A stretch of DNA of 61,224 bases from Leisingera aquaemixtae (GCF_001458395.1 NZ_CYSR01000018.1:1-61224); one strand, 5' to 3'. Counted from the stretch's first letter, positions 37,463-47,099 are shown. The notes: generated by a model from the sequence alone, not told the origin. Translations and numbers: made by a program.

Positions 37463-37489
37463 GGGCGCAGGACATTCCTGCGCCCTTTT
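37463..37489 (+). terminator. Hairpin with T-run between bztA and bztB (partial terminator or RNA stabiliser)
   Basis: A perfect 10-bp stem GGGCGCAGGA/TCCTGCGCCC with loop CAT, then TTTT. It lies within the transporter operon, so it must be read through at some frequency. Such hairpins usually raise the level of the binding-protein mRNA relative to the permeases. Confidence 0.75.
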
Positions 37490-37573
37490 CCTATCAGAAA
37501 AAAGCTCCGGTCCGCTGCGGAGCGGCGACAAACGCCGCCAGGACAAAGAACCGGAGCCAGGGGATCACAATAC

Positions 37574-38806
37574 ATGTCAACGCTTACTGACCCGCCGAAC
37601 GAAGGTTTTCGGCTGTCTATGCTCATTAACGATACCCGCTACCGTTCCCTGACGTTTCAGGTGATTGCGGCGATCGTTCTGGCCCTGTGCATCTGGTATC
37701 TGGGCAACAACCTGATCCAGAACCTGCGGGCTGCGGGGCTCAATATTTCCTACTCATTCCTTGGCGACTCGGCCGGGTACGACATCAACCAGCGCCTGGT
37801 TGAATACGACAGCCAGTCCAGCCACGCCCGCGCGGCGCTGGTCGGTGTGCTGAACACCCTGCTGGTGGCCTTCCTGGCCTGTATCACCGCTACCGTCTTC
37901 GGGGTGGTCGCAGGGGTGCTGAGGCTCTCCAACAACTGGCTCGTCTCCAAGCTGATGGCGGTCTACGTGGAGATCTTCCGCAACATTCCGGTGCTGATCT
38001 GGATCATCATCATCTTCACCATCATGACGGCGGTGCTGCCGGGGCCGCGGGAGTTCCGCGGCGACGATCCGTCGGCAAGCATGCTGTTTGACGCCTTTGC
38101 CTTCACCAACCGCGGGATCTACACGCCGCTGCCCTGGTTCCAGAACGGGATCTTTGAGAGCACCGCAATGAACTGGCTGCTGATCCTGGCCGGGTTTGCC
38201 CTGTCCTGGGGGGTGGTGCATCAGATCAACGTCTGGGCCAGCCGCAAGCAGGAAGCCACCGGTGTCCGCCCCAAGACCCTGCTGCCGGTCCTCGCAGCCT
38301 GGCTGGTGCCGTTCCTGGCGCTGACCATGATCATGGGGCTGACCTGGGAATATCCTGAGCTGAAGGGCTTCAACTTCACTGGCGGCATCAAGGTCGGCGG
38401 CCCGCTGATCGCGCTGTGGTTTGCGCTGTCGATCTACACCGGCGCCTTTATCGCGGAAAACGTCCGGGCCGGCATCCAGGCGGTGTCCAAGGGCCAGACC
38501 GAAGCCGCGGCGGCGCTGGGCCTGCGCCCGCGCCGGGTGATGAACCTGGTGGTTCTGCCGCAGGCGCTGCGGGTGATCATCCCGCCGCTGATCTCGCAGT
38601 TCCTCAACATCACCAAGAACTCCTCGCTCGCCATCGCCGTGGGCTATGCGGATATCACCGCAACCCTTGGCGGCATCACCCTGAACCAGACCGGCCGCGC
38701 CATCGAGTGCGTGCTGCTCCTGATGCTGTTCTACCTGACCGCCTCGCTGGTGATCTCGATGGTGATGAACGTCTACAACGCATCTGTGAAGCTGAAGGAG
38801 CGCTGA
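37574..38806 (+). CDS. bztB: Amino-acid ABC transporter permease BztB
   Basis: The product is 410 residues with multiple membrane segments. The permease signature near the C-terminus is ENVRAGIQAVSKGQTEAAAALGLRPRRVMNLVVLPQALRVIIPPL, the EAA loop that contacts the ATPase. The N-terminal half has IPVLIWIIIIFTIMTAVLP and a long insert before residue 250, typical of AapQ/BztB, which are longer than other HAAT permeases. bztC starts three bases downstream. Confidence 0.95.
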   Translation: MSTLTDPPNEGFRLSMLINDTRYRSLTFQVIAAIVLALCIWYLGNNLIQNLRAAGLNISYSFLGDSAGYDINQRLVEYDSQSSHARAALVGVLNTLLVAFLACITATVFGVVAGVLRLSNNWLVSKLMAVYVEIFRNIPVLIWIIIIFTIMTAVLPGPREFRGDDPSASMLFDAFAFTNRGIYTPLPWFQNGIFESTAMNWLLILAGFALSWGVVHQINVWASRKQEATGVRPKTLLPVLAAWLVPFLALTMIMGLTWEYPELKGFNFTGGIKVGGPLIALWFALSIYTGAFIAENVRAGIQAVSKGQTEAAAALGLRPRRVMNLVVLPQALRVIIPPLISQFLNITKNSSLAIAVGYADITATLGGITLNQTGRAIECVLLLMLFYLTASLVISMVMNVYNASVKLKER

Positions 38807-38809
38807 GAC

Positions 38810-40108
38810 ATGAGCGATACACACGCACAAACCGTCGCCTTTGTCCGCGAAACCCAGATCCCGCCGGCCCCGCCGCCGGCGTCGGAAACCGGTGTGGTGA
38901 AATGGCTGCGCGAGAACCTGTTCTCCAACGCCGCGAACTCCGCGCTGACCATCGCGGCGCTGGCGGTGATCTACATGGTGCTGCAAAACACCCTGCCGTG
39001 GATTTTGAACGGGGTCTGGACCACCAGCTCGCTGGCTGAATGCCGCGAAATTCTGCAGGGCAAGACCGGGGCCTGTTTCTCGGTGCTGACCGAGCGCTGG
39101 AACCAGCTTCTGTACGGTTTCAAATATCCCTCTGATGCCTATTGGCGTCCGAACCTGGCCCTGGTTCTGCTGCTGTTTGCAGCCGCGCCGGTGCTGTTTT
39201 TCGATCTGCCGCGCAAGCTGCTGATCTTCACTGCCATCTACCCGTTCCTGGCCTTCTGGCTGATCTGGGGCGGCACGCTGATGGTGCCGGTGGTGGCGCT
39301 GCTGGGCTTTGCGGCGGCTGCGGCCGTGTTCCAGACCTTCAGCAAGAGCAGCTTTGCGATAGCCTTCTTCGGCGCAATCGCAGCGGCCTTTGCGGTCTGG
39401 ATCCTCGGCGGGCTGCTGATCCCCGAAGGGGCGTCGGAAAACGCCTGGCTCGCCCCGGTGCCCTCGCGCGATCTGGGCGGCTTCATGCTGAACCTGATGC
39501 TGGGGGTGACCTGCGTGTCGCTGTCGCTGCCCTTGGGCATCGCGCTGGCGCTGGGCCGCCAGTCGGACATGCCGCTGATCAAGTGGATGTGCGTGATCTT
39601 CATCGAGTTCGTGCGCGGCGTGCCGCTGATCACCCTGCTGTTCGTGGCATCGGTGATGCTGGCCTACTTCTTCCCGCCGGAAAGCACGGTGGACCTGTTC
39701 CTGCGCGTGGTGATCATGATCACCATGTTCTCGGCGGCCTATATCGCCGAGGTGATCCGCGGCGGTCTCGCCGCGCTTCCGAAGGGGCAGTATGAAGCGG
39801 CGGACAGCCTGGGCCTGGATTATGCGCAGGCAATGCGGCTGATCATCCTGCCGCAGGCGCTGAAGATCTCCATCCCGGGCATCGTGAACGTGGCCGTGGG
39901 CCTGTTCAAGGACACCACCCTGGTTTCGGTCATCTCGATGTTCGACCTGGTGGGCATGATCCGCGGCCCGATCCTCGCCTCCACCGAGTGGAACGGGGTC
40001 TATTGGGAGCTTCTGGGCTTTGCCGCGCTTCTGTTCTTCGTCGTCTGCTACGGCATTTCTCAATACTCACAGTGGCTTGAGCGCCGTCTCGCCACCGACC
40101 ACCGTTAA
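38810..40108 (+). CDS. bztC: Amino-acid ABC transporter permease BztC
   Basis: The product is 432 residues with eight or more membrane segments. The C-terminal EAA region is VIRGGLAALPKGQYEAADSLGLDYAQAMRLIILPQALKISIPG. A Pro-rich cytoplasmic N-terminus precedes the first helix. It is paralogous to bztB; together they form the heterodimeric membrane channel. Twelve bases and AAGGAG separate it from bztD. Confidence 0.95.
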   Translation: MSDTHAQTVAFVRETQIPPAPPPASETGVVKWLRENLFSNAANSALTIAALAVIYMVLQNTLPWILNGVWTTSSLAECREILQGKTGACFSVLTERWNQLLYGFKYPSDAYWRPNLALVLLLFAAAPVLFFDLPRKLLIFTAIYPFLAFWLIWGGTLMVPVVALLGFAAAAAVFQTFSKSSFAIAFFGAIAAAFAVWILGGLLIPEGASENAWLAPVPSRDLGGFMLNLMLGVTCVSLSLPLGIALALGRQSDMPLIKWMCVIFIEFVRGVPLITLLFVASVMLAYFFPPESTVDLFLRVVIMITMFSAAYIAEVIRGGLAALPKGQYEAADSLGLDYAQAMRLIILPQALKISIPGIVNVAVGLFKDTTLVSVISMFDLVGMIRGPILASTEWNGVYWELLGFAALLFFVVCYGISQYSQWLERRLATDHR

Positions 40109-40120
40109 GGAGTTCAACAC

Positions 40121-40912
40121 ATGTCTGAACTTATGTCCGACCGCGAAATCGACCGCTCCAAGATGCAGGTGAGCGACGAGGTCGCCATTGAAATCTCCAA
40201 CATGAACAAGTGGTACGGGTCCTTCCACGTGCTGCGCGACATCAATCTGACCGTCAACCAGGGCGAGCGGATCGTGATCGCGGGCCCGTCGGGCTCCGGC
40301 AAATCCACCCTGATCCGCTGCCTGAACGCGCTGGAAGAGCACCAGCAGGGCAGGATCGTGGTGGACGGCACCGAGCTGTCCAACGACCTCAAGAACATCG
40401 ACAAGATCCGGTCCGAGGTCGGGATGGTGTTCCAGCACTTCAACCTGTTCCCGCATCTGACCATCCTGGAGAATTGCACCCTGGCGCCGATCTGGGTCCG
40501 CAAGACGCCCAAGAAAGAGGCCGAGGAGCGGGCGATGCACTTCCTGGAGAAGGTCAAGATCCCGGAGCAGGCCGATAAGTACCCCGGCCAGCTGTCGGGC
40601 GGCCAGCAGCAGCGTGTGGCGATCGCGCGCTCGCTGTGCATGATGCCGCGTATCATGCTGTTCGATGAACCGACATCGGCGCTCGACCCGGAGATGATCA
40701 AGGAGGTGCTCGACACCATGATCGAACTGGCCGAGGAAGGCATGACCATGCTGTGCGTGACCCACGAGATGGGCTTTGCCCGTCAGGTGGCGAACCGGGT
40801 GATCTTCATGGACGCAGGCCAGATCGTCGAACAGAACGAGCCGGAAGAGTTCTTCAACAACCCGAAAAGCGACCGCACCAAGCTGTTCCTCAGCCAGATC
40901 CTAGGTCACTGA
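40121..40912 (+). CDS. bztD: Amino-acid ABC transporter ATP-binding protein
   Basis: The product is 263 residues with Walker [11 protein letters not shown]-loop [12 protein letters not shown], signature [15 protein letters not shown], Walker [15 protein letters not shown] and H-loop [10 protein letters not shown]. It energises the BztBC channel. An upstream ATG choice is clear ([15 protein letters not shown]). A bidirectional-looking terminator follows. Confidence 0.96.
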   Translation: MSELMSDREIDRSKMQVSDEVAIEISNMNKWYGSFHVLRDINLTVNQGERIVIAGPSGSGKSTLIRCLNALEEHQQGRIVVDGTELSNDLKNIDKIRSEVGMVFQHFNLFPHLTILENCTLAPIWVRKTPKKEAEERAMHFLEKVKIPEQADKYPGQLSGGQQQRVAIARSLCMMPRIMLFDEPTSALDPEMIKEVLDTMIELAEEGMTMLCVTHEMGFARQVANRVIFMDAGQIVEQNEPEEFFNNPKSDRTKLFLSQILGH

Positions 40913-40957
40913 GGGCCGCAGCGGCGGCGGGCGGAACCGCCCCGCCGGGCAAAACAG

Positions 40958-40986
40958 AAAGGCCGGGCAGTGCGCCCGGCCTTTTT
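40958..40986 (+). terminator. Intrinsic terminator after bztD
   Basis: AAAGGCCGGGC, loop AGTGC, GCCCGGCCTTTTT. Between convergent genes it may also serve the minus-strand DUF411 gene. Confidence 0.9.
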
Positions 40987-41004
40987 CCGTTCCGGCTGTC
41001 CGGA

Positions 41005-41460
41005 TCAGGAATGGCTCGCGAAGACCTCGGTGGTGCCATCGGCGAGGACCAGCAGGGTATCGAACGCCTCGCGCTCGTCTCCCATCTCCATGCCCGGCGA
41101 GCCGACCGGCATTCCCGGCACGGTCAGCCCCAGCGCCGCCGGTTGTTCCGCCAGCAGCCGCTGGATGTCCGCCGCGGGCACATGGCCCTCGATCACGTAA
41201 GAGCCGGCCATCGCTGTGTGGCAGGACGCCAGATCGCCGCCGACGCCCAGCCGCTCCTTCATGGCCCACAGCTCCTCGTCGCCTACATTGCGCACCTCGG
41301 TGGTGAAACCGGCGGCGGCCAGGCGGTCGGCCCAGGCGGTGCAGCAGCCGCAGGTGGGCGACTTCATGATGCGGATGGTGGTCTCCGCTTCCGCGGCAAA
41401 GCCCGGCAGGGCGGCGAAGGGCAGGGCGGCTGCGGCCAGCAGCAGGGTACGGCGGTGCAT
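41005..41460 (-). CDS. DUF411 metal-binding protein, secreted
   Basis: The product is 151 residues with a signal peptide (LLLAAAALPFAALPGFAAEAE). The mature DUF411 domain starts with the thioredoxin-like motif KSPTCGCCTAWADRLAAAGF and continues with LASCHTAMAGSYVIEGHVPAADI and GLTVPGMPVGSPGME. The Cys pair and Met-rich end suggest copper binding; DUF411 proteins are often found in metal resistance loci. None of the neighbours is a recognisable copper gene. Confidence 0.88.
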   Translation of the reverse strand: MHRRTLLLAAAALPFAALPGFAAEAETTIRIMKSPTCGCCTAWADRLAAAGFTTEVRNVGDEELWAMKERLGVGGDLASCHTAMAGSYVIEGHVPAADIQRLLAEQPAALGLTVPGMPVGSPGMEMGDEREAFDTLLVLADGTTEVFASHS

Positions 41461-41573
41461 GGGTCTTCTCCAATCCTCGCGGGGGCGTGTTTCCGGCCCG
41501 GAATATAGGTCTGCCCGCGCCGCCCTGCCAGAGGCCTCCGGCGCGGGATGCGCCAGAATGACGCAGGCGCCGG

Positions 41574-42071
41574 CTACTCGCCCAGCAGCTCCCGCGGGAC
41601 GGCGAAATCAATGGCCTTGCCGCTGCTCCAGCTCAGATCCTTCCAGCTGCCGATATCGAACTCCGCCACCAGGGTTGCGCCGGTCGGGTAGTCGTCAAAG
41701 CGGGCATGGTCCGGCGGGTTGGCCACGATGGAGTGGGCAAAGGCGGCGATGCCGGGATTATGGGCGATCAGCATCACGCGGCGATGCTCGGCCTGGCTCA
41801 GCACCTTGAACAGGATGTCCGAATTGGCGTGGTACAGCCGCTCGGTAAAGGCCGCGGGCACCCCCAGCTCCATCAGCTCATAGGTTTCGCGGGTGCGCCG
41901 GGAAGAGGAGGAGATCACCTGATCCGGCAGATAGCCGTTGCCGCGCAGCCAGTCGGCAATGACCGGGGCGGAGCGGCGGCCCCGCTTGTTCAGCGGGCGG
42001 GCGTGGTCGCTGGGGACACTGGTGTCCCAGGCGGATTTGGCGTGGCGGGTCAGGATCAGGGTGCAGGTCAT
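41574..42071 (-). CDS. SixA-like histidine phosphatase
   Basis: The product is 165 residues. The RHG-like motif LILTRHAKSAW holds the catalytic His, followed by KRGRRSAPVIADWLRGNGYLPDQVISSSSRRTRET, and the second His is in RVMLIAHNPGIAAFAH. The short histidine phosphatase fold fits SixA, which dephosphorylates phosphohistidine in two-component or PTS-Ntr proteins, although small-molecule phosphatases look similar. It overlaps the Fe-S protein gene by four bases. Confidence 0.85.
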   Translation of the reverse strand: MTCTLILTRHAKSAWDTSVPSDHARPLNKRGRRSAPVIADWLRGNGYLPDQVISSSSRRTRETYELMELGVPAAFTERLYHANSDILFKVLSQAEHRRVMLIAHNPGIAAFAHSIVANPPDHARFDDYPTGATLVAEFDIGSWKDLSWSSGKAIDFAVPRELLGE

Positions 42072-42793
42072 TGCGGGTGAAAATGCCTCATGTGATGTGC
42101 GGTTTGGTCAGCCGCCCGGCCGGCGGTGCGGCTTAGCGGGCAGGCGCGGCGGGCCAGGCAGCCGCCGGTCATGCAGCCGGCGCCTGCGCTGGTATCAAGA
42201 TAGTCATGGCAGGCCGCCAGATCGTAGGGTCCCCCGTCCGCCAGCGCCGCCGCCGGGCAGGCGGTCAGGCAGGGACGGGAGCGGCAGCTGTGGCAGGGCG
42301 ACTCTGCCAAAGGGGGAGGGGGGATGTCAAATTCCGGTTTGAAATGAAGGGCCCCCCGCAAAGAAATCATCAGTCCGGCCTGATCATGCACCATCATCTG
42401 TGACGGCGATGTGAAGAACCGCCCCGTGGCCAGCGCCCAGTTGATGAAGGGCGTATAGGGCGGCCCGCCAAAGGGGTAATGGGCGCCGCCGCCCAGGGTC
42501 TCTGCCAGCGATCCGATCACCCGCTGCGACCAGCGGTCCACCGGGTCAGGCCGGCCGTCGCTGTATTCCGGGGTGGCGGTGAAGCGCGGCCAGAACGCCT
42601 TGTCCGTGCCCAGCAGCACCAGGGTGCCGCCCGCCAGCGCCTTGACAGGCTGGCGCCGCGGATGCAGCGCGCCGAAAACCGCAAGCCCGGCCTGTGCGGC
42701 CGCCGCTTCGATCCGCGTATAAAACGGAGTGTCCCGGGCGGGGGCGTCCGGCAGGTCTGTCAGGGTCATAAGCGGCATCCGGTCCGGTGGCAT
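42068..42793 (-). CDS. Ferredoxin-like [4Fe-4S] protein, epoxyqueuosine reductase-like C-terminus
   Basis: The product is 241 residues. The N-terminal two thirds have no catalytic motif that is recognised, but GTLVLLGTDKAFWPRF and FSGG-like GGPPYTPFINWA patterns resemble the cobalamin-independent relatives of QueG. The iron-sulfur cluster region is ESPCHSCRSRPCLTACPAAAL, followed by further Cys in ACHDYL and GCMTGGCLARRACPLS, enough for one and perhaps two clusters. It is translationally coupled to the SixA-like gene. Function is unknown. Confidence 0.7.
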   Translation of the reverse strand: MPPDRMPLMTLTDLPDAPARDTPFYTRIEAAAAQAGLAVFGALHPRRQPVKALAGGTLVLLGTDKAFWPRFTATPEYSDGRPDPVDRWSQRVIGSLAETLGGGAHYPFGGPPYTPFINWALATGRFFTSPSQMMVHDQAGLMISLRGALHFKPEFDIPPPPLAESPCHSCRSRPCLTACPAAALADGGPYDLAACHDYLDTSAGAGCMTGGCLARRACPLSRTAGRAADQTAHHMRHFHPQ

Positions 42794-42877
42794 GGGGCGA
42801 GCCTAGCAGCGCGGCAGCCCCTTCCGGAGCGCAAAAACGCCGCGCAACCGCCTGCCGGCGTCTTCCTGCCGCCCGGC

Positions 42878-43690
42878 TCAGCGGCGGCGGAACGGCAGCA
42901 TCAGGCTCCAGCCCAGCCGCGCCGGCCGCCCGTCTTGCCACTGCAGCCCCACGGTCATGCCGTCATGCCCCTGGCCGGGCTGCGCGGTGTAGGTGCCAAA
43001 GATCCGGTCCCAGGCCGACAGGGCAAAGCCGTAGTTGCTGTCATGCTCGCTGCGGCGGATGGAATGATGCACCCGGTGCATGTCCGGCGTCACCAGCAGC
43101 AGCCGCAGCAGCGCGTCCGCCCTGCGGGGCAGCGCCAGGTTGGCATGGTTGAACAGCGCGGTGCCGTTCAGCAGAATCTCAAACAGCACCACTGCCAGGG
43201 CCGAAGGCCCCAGCAGATAGACCAGCCCGATCTTCAGCAGCATCGACAGCGCGATCTCGACCGGGTGAAAGCGGACCGCGGTGGTCACATCCATGTCGCG
43301 GTCGGCATGATGCACCCGGTGCAGCCGCCACAACAGCGGCACCTTATGGGTGATCAGATGCTGCAGCCAGATCGCAAAATCCAGCACCAGCACCGCCAGC
43401 AGCCCCTCCACCCAGCCGGGCCAGCGCACCGCATTCAGCAGCCCCCAGCCATGCTCTGCCGCATCCAGCGCCGCGCCAATGGCGAGCAGGGGCAGCCCCG
43501 CCGCCAGCGCCCGCAGGGTCAGCGTGTTCAGGATGGAGATCGACAGGTTCGCGGGCCAGCGCCGCCGCCGCGGCAGGCTGCGGGCGCGGCGCGGCGCCCA
43601 GGCCTCTGCCGCCGCAAACAGCGCAAACAGCCCCAGGAAGGCCGCAAGGCGGATCAGGGTTTCATGCTCCATAGATGCAGCGAGGCGCAT
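42878..43690 (-). CDS. Sterol desaturase/fatty acid hydroxylase family protein
   Basis: The product is 270 residues with about five membrane segments. It carries the eight-His di-iron pattern: HLITH, HRVHHADRD, NHANL and HRVHHSIRRSEHDSNYG. The membrane core ends in LSAWDRIFGTYTAQP. Such enzymes hydroxylate lipids; substrates in roseobacters are varied (for example ornithine lipids or carotenoids) and cannot be told here. Confidence 0.9.
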   Translation of the reverse strand: MRLAASMEHETLIRLAAFLGLFALFAAAEAWAPRRARSLPRRRRWPANLSISILNTLTLRALAAGLPLLAIGAALDAAEHGWGLLNAVRWPGWVEGLLAVLVLDFAIWLQHLITHKVPLLWRLHRVHHADRDMDVTTAVRFHPVEIALSMLLKIGLVYLLGPSALAVVLFEILLNGTALFNHANLALPRRADALLRLLLVTPDMHRVHHSIRRSEHDSNYGFALSAWDRIFGTYTAQPGQGHDGMTVGLQWQDGRPARLGWSLMLPFRRR

Positions 43691-43749
43691 ATGGCAGCAA
43701 AAAGCAACTGTGTTGCGCGGAGCGGGCGCTGCGCAGCACGGATCCCCTG

Positions 43750-43813
43750 TTCTTCTGGCTGAAAATATCCCGGGGTGAATTGGCCCAGGGGGCCAAGAGG
43801 GGCAGCGCCCCTC
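43750..43813 (+). repeat. Intergenic repeat B, second copy
   Basis: TTCTTCTGGCTGAAAATATC and then CCGGGGTGAATTGGCC, ending in AGGGGCAGCGCCCCT; very close to 30337-30399. On the minus strand it lies just after argB, and its final palindrome could act as a transcript end. Confidence 0.8.
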
Positions 43814-43834
43814 AGTCCCCCTGCAACAGCCGCC

Positions 43835-44695
43835 TCAGGCGCGGATCATCGAGCCCGCGCCGTGGTCGGTGTAAAGCTCCAGCAGCACCGCGTTCTGCAC
43901 CCGCCCATCGACGATGGTGCAGGCGCGCACGCCGTTCCGCACTGCGTCCAGCGCGGTTTCGGTCTTGGGGATCATGCCGCCCGCGATTACGCCGCTGGCG
44001 GTCATCTCCTCGACATCCGCCGCCTTCAGCTCTGTCACCACGTCGCCATCGGCATTCTTGACGCCCGCCACATCGGTCAGCAGCAGCAGCCGGTCGGCGG
44101 TCAACGCCTTGGCGATGGCGCCGGCGGCGGTGTCGCCGTTGATGTTGTAGGTCTCGCCGTCGCGGCCGCCGCCGATTGGGGCGATGACCGGGATCATGTT
44201 CTTTTCAAACAGGCCGTACAGCACCTTGGGGTCCATCTCGGCCGGTGCGCCGACAAAGCCCAGGTCCGGATCGGCCTGATCGCAGATGATGAGGTTCGCG
44301 TCCTTGCCCGACAGCCCCACCGCGCGGCCGCCCTGGCGGTTGATCGCCTGCACGATGCGCTTGTTGACGACGCCGGACAGCACCATCTCCACCACTTCCA
44401 TGGTGGCCGCGTCGGTGACACGCTTGCCGTTCACGAACTCCGACTTGATCTGCAGCTTTTCCAGCATCGCGTTGATCATCGGCCCGCCGCCATGCACGAT
44501 CACCGGATTGACGCCCACCTGGCGCATCAGCACGATGTCGCGGGCGAAAGTGTCCATCGCCTCATCGCTGCCCATGGCGTGGCCGCCCAGCTTGATGACG
44601 ACAATGGCCCCGGCAAAGCGCTGGAAATAGGGCAGCGCGCTGGAGAGAGTTTCGGCGGTGGCAATCCAATCGCGGTTCATATCTTGTTTCTTCAT
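43835..44695 (-). CDS. argB: Acetylglutamate kinase
   Basis: The product is 286 residues from the ATG at 44695, downstream of AGGGA; an ATG at 44680 is an alternative. Motifs are [42 protein letters not shown] and [16 protein letters not shown]. It phosphorylates N-acetylglutamate in arginine synthesis and is usually feedback-inhibited by arginine; the N-terminal extension needed for that type is present. It is transcribed away from the SDR gene. Confidence 0.95.
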   Translation of the reverse strand: MKKQDMNRDWIATAETLSSALPYFQRFAGAIVVIKLGGHAMGSDEAMDTFARDIVLMRQVGVNPVIVHGGGPMINAMLEKLQIKSEFVNGKRVTDAATMEVVEMVLSGVVNKRIVQAINRQGGRAVGLSGKDANLIICDQADPDLGFVGAPAEMDPKVLYGLFEKNMIPVIAPIGGGRDGETYNINGDTAAGAIAKALTADRLLLLTDVAGVKNADGDVVTELKAADVEEMTASGVIAGGMIPKTETALDAVRNGVRACTIVDGRVQNAVLLELYTDHGAGSMIRA

Positions 44696-44829
44696 TGCTG
44701 CATCATCCCTTGGCCCCGATGTGTTACGGGGTTCCGGCGCCGCTGCCAAGGGTTGCGTTTGGCGCACCCCGTTGCGGATCGCGGCTCGGGTGCTAGTCTC
44801 AGGCCAGATTCTCACACAAGGAGGGCGCC

Positions 44830-45558
44830 ATGCGCCAGAAGACTTTGCTGCTGACCGGCGCCAGCCGCGGCATCGGCCATGCCACCGTGCGCCGCTTCAA
44901 CGCGGAGGGCTGGCGGGTGATCACCTGCTCGCGCCAGCCGTTCCCGCAGGAATGCCCCTGGGGCGGCGGCCAGGAGAATCATGTGCAGCTGGACCTGTCG
45001 GACCCGTCGGACACGATCAACGCGGTGGGCCAGATCCAGGAGCTGCTGGACGGGCGGCTGGACGCGCTGGTCAACAACGCGGGCATCTCGCCCAAGGGGC
45101 CGGAGGGGGAGCGGCTCAATACGCTCAACACCGACCTGATGGACTGGGGCAAGGTGTTTCACGTGAACTTCTTTGCCTCGGTGGTGCTGGCCCGCGGCCT
45201 CAAGGAAGAGCTGGCGGCGGCGCAGGGCTCCGTCGTCAATGTGACCTCGATCGCGGGCAGCCGGGTGCATCCGTTCGCGGGTGCCGCCTATGCCACGTCG
45301 AAGGCGGCGCTGGCGGCGCTGACGCGGGAAATGGCGCATGACTTCGGGCCGATGGGGGTGCGGGTGAATGCGATTGCGCCGGGGGAGGTCGAGACCTCGA
45401 TCCTGTCGCCCGGTACCGAAAAGATCGTCGCCAAGCTGCCGATGCAGCGGCTGGGCCAGCCGGAGGAGGTGGCGGCGGCGATCTACTTCCTGTGCTCCAA
45501 GGAAAGCTCTTATATCTCCGGCACCGAGATCGAGGTGAACGGCGCGCAGCACGTTTAA
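44830..45558 (+). CDS. SDR-family oxidoreductase
   Basis: The product is 242 residues with the Rossmann motif [16 protein letters not shown], catalytic Ser in VTSIAG, YATSK (Tyr-x-x-x-Lys) and the PGEVET loop after the active site. The C-terminal [12 protein letters not shown] is typical. It resembles 3-ketoacyl-ACP reductase-like SDRs; the substrate is unknown. AAGGAGG precedes the ATG. It is divergent from argB. Confidence 0.92.
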   Translation: MRQKTLLLTGASRGIGHATVRRFNAEGWRVITCSRQPFPQECPWGGGQENHVQLDLSDPSDTINAVGQIQELLDGRLDALVNNAGISPKGPEGERLNTLNTDLMDWGKVFHVNFFASVVLARGLKEELAAAQGSVVNVTSIAGSRVHPFAGAAYATSKAALAALTREMAHDFGPMGVRVNAIAPGEVETSILSPGTEKIVAKLPMQRLGQPEEVAAAIYFLCSKESSYISGTEIEVNGAQHV

Positions 45559-45584
45559 AGCCCGGGACAAGCGCGAAGCGCGCC

Positions 45585-45675
45585 GGGCAGCGCCCGACCC
45601 TCCCGTCACGCCAGAGGCGTGCTTGCAGCACGACGGGAGGGCGCTTTCGCACCCACCCAGGGTCGGGCGCTGCCC
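45585..45675. repeat. Long palindromic intergenic repeat, copy 1
   Basis: Outer arms are perfect over 17 bp: GGGCAGCGCCCGACCCT (45585-45601) and AGGGTCGGGCGCTGCCC (45659-45675). Inside, CCCTCCCGTC (45598-45607) pairs with GACGGGAGGG (45632-45641), and the centre holds two further small hairpins. In reverse orientation it matches 54302-54365 closely, with about 28 extra central bases. Confidence 0.85.
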
Positions 45676-45701
45676 ATCATTGATGTTGCGCTCTGGCGCG
45701 G

Positions 45702-47099
45702 TCAGCTCACAGCACGCTTCAGCACCGGCAGGTTGCCGAGCAGCAGCACGTCAAACGCCAGCACCGCCAGCAGCGTCAGGCCGGTCAGCGGGAAGGCCAG
45801 CGACACCAGCACGGCAATCAGCGCAGCCCCCTTCCAGAACGGCATCTCCGCCGGTTCCGGCGGCGCGGCGAGGCGCGCGGCACCGGCAGGGCGGCGCTTG
45901 ACCCACATCACCAGGCCAGAGAGGCAGACAAAAATCACCGCGAGGCAAAACACCACGTTCAGCACGAAACTCCAGCTGCCCATCAGGCCCATGTGGAAGG
46001 GGATGCTGACGGCCATGGCTTTGCCCGCCCAGGAGTAGTCCTCGTATTTCACATCTGCCAGGATCCTGCCGCTGTACTGGTCCACATGCACGGTGCGGTC
46101 GATGAAGGGGCTGTCGCCGTCGCCGCTCATGCTGTCGCGGTTGAGGGTCCAGACACCGGTTTCGCCGCCGGGGTAGGCAAGGCGGAAGCGGCCCTCCATC
46201 CCCAAGGCACGGCCCAGGGCAATCAGGCTGGCAGCGTCAACGGGCGCGCCCTCGGTCACGCCGGTGATCCCTGCGTCCGAGCCGGAGGCGGGCATCGGGG
46301 TCTGCTCCAGCGCCCAGGGCACGTCGTTTGTGTGGCCGTGGTTCATGCTGGCGTGGATGTCATCGGACAGGGGCACGTTGTCCCATTTCGCAGCCGGGAA
46401 GGTGGACCACGCCTGCATGATCTGGCCGCCCCAAATGCCGGTCCACGACAGGCCCGAGATCAGGAACACCACCAGCAGCGCCGACATCCAGAAGCCGGTC
46501 ACGGCGTGCAGGCTTTTCCACAGGGCGCGGCCACGGGCGCGGAAGTTCGGGACGAGGGCGCTGGCGGCGTTGCCGCGGGGCCACCACAGGTACAGCCCGG
46601 TCAGCACCAGCACGAGGCCCAAACCGGCGGAGATCTCGATCAGCCGGTCGCCAGTGTCGCCGATCAGCAGGGTGGAGTGGATGTTGTCGGCCAGGTCATA
46701 CCAGCCGGCGCGGCGGTCCCAGACCTCGATCACCTCGCCGGTGTACTGGTTCAGGGCAACCAGGCGCTGGCCGTCATCGCTTTTCACGCGGAACACGGCG
46801 GCCAGACCGGGGGCCTTGGGGCCGATCCATTCGGCGATGGTGCCGGGCTGGGCGGCCAGAACGGCGGCCTCCTGCTCAGGGAGGCTCAGCGCGGCGGGGG
46901 CTGGGGTGACGGGGATCTTCTCGCCGTCGCGGCCGTCAACTTGCGTGATGAACATCATCATCAGGCCGGTCACTGCCAGCATGATCAGGAAGGGGATCAC
47001 GAACAGGCCGGCGTAGAAGTGCCAGCGCCAGACGGCAAAGTAGAATTTATCGGTAAGCGGGCGCGATTGGCCCGCGGAATGCGGTTGGCTGGGTGCCAT
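45702..47099 (-). CDS. PepSY-associated membrane protein
   Basis: The product is 465 residues with four membrane segments: FYAGLFVIPFLIMLAVTGLMMMF near residue 30, a pair in the middle (ISAGLGLVLVLTGLYLWWPRG and LHAVTGFWMSALLVVFLISGLSWTG) and segments at the C-terminus. The first helix is preceded by the WRWHFYAGL motif of the PepSY_TM family. Family members are often ferric reductase-like proteins linked to siderophore uptake. Together with the DUF2946 gene upstream it forms the end of the yidC-MOSC-engB run. Confidence 0.9.
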   Translation of the reverse strand: MAPSQPHSAGQSRPLTDKFYFAVWRWHFYAGLFVIPFLIMLAVTGLMMMFITQVDGRDGEKIPVTPAPAALSLPEQEAAVLAAQPGTIAEWIGPKAPGLAAVFRVKSDDGQRLVALNQYTGEVIEVWDRRAGWYDLADNIHSTLLIGDTGDRLIEISAGLGLVLVLTGLYLWWPRGNAASALVPNFRARGRALWKSLHAVTGFWMSALLVVFLISGLSWTGIWGGQIMQAWSTFPAAKWDNVPLSDDIHASMNHGHTNDVPWALEQTPMPASGSDAGITGVTEGAPVDAASLIALGRALGMEGRFRLAYPGGETGVWTLNRDSMSGDGDSPFIDRTVHVDQYSGRILADVKYEDYSWAGKAMAVSIPFHMGLMGSWSFVLNVVFCLAVIFVCLSGLVMWVKRRPAGAARLAAPPEPAEMPFWKGAALIAVLVSLAFPLTGLTLLAVLAFDVLLLGNLPVLKRAVS

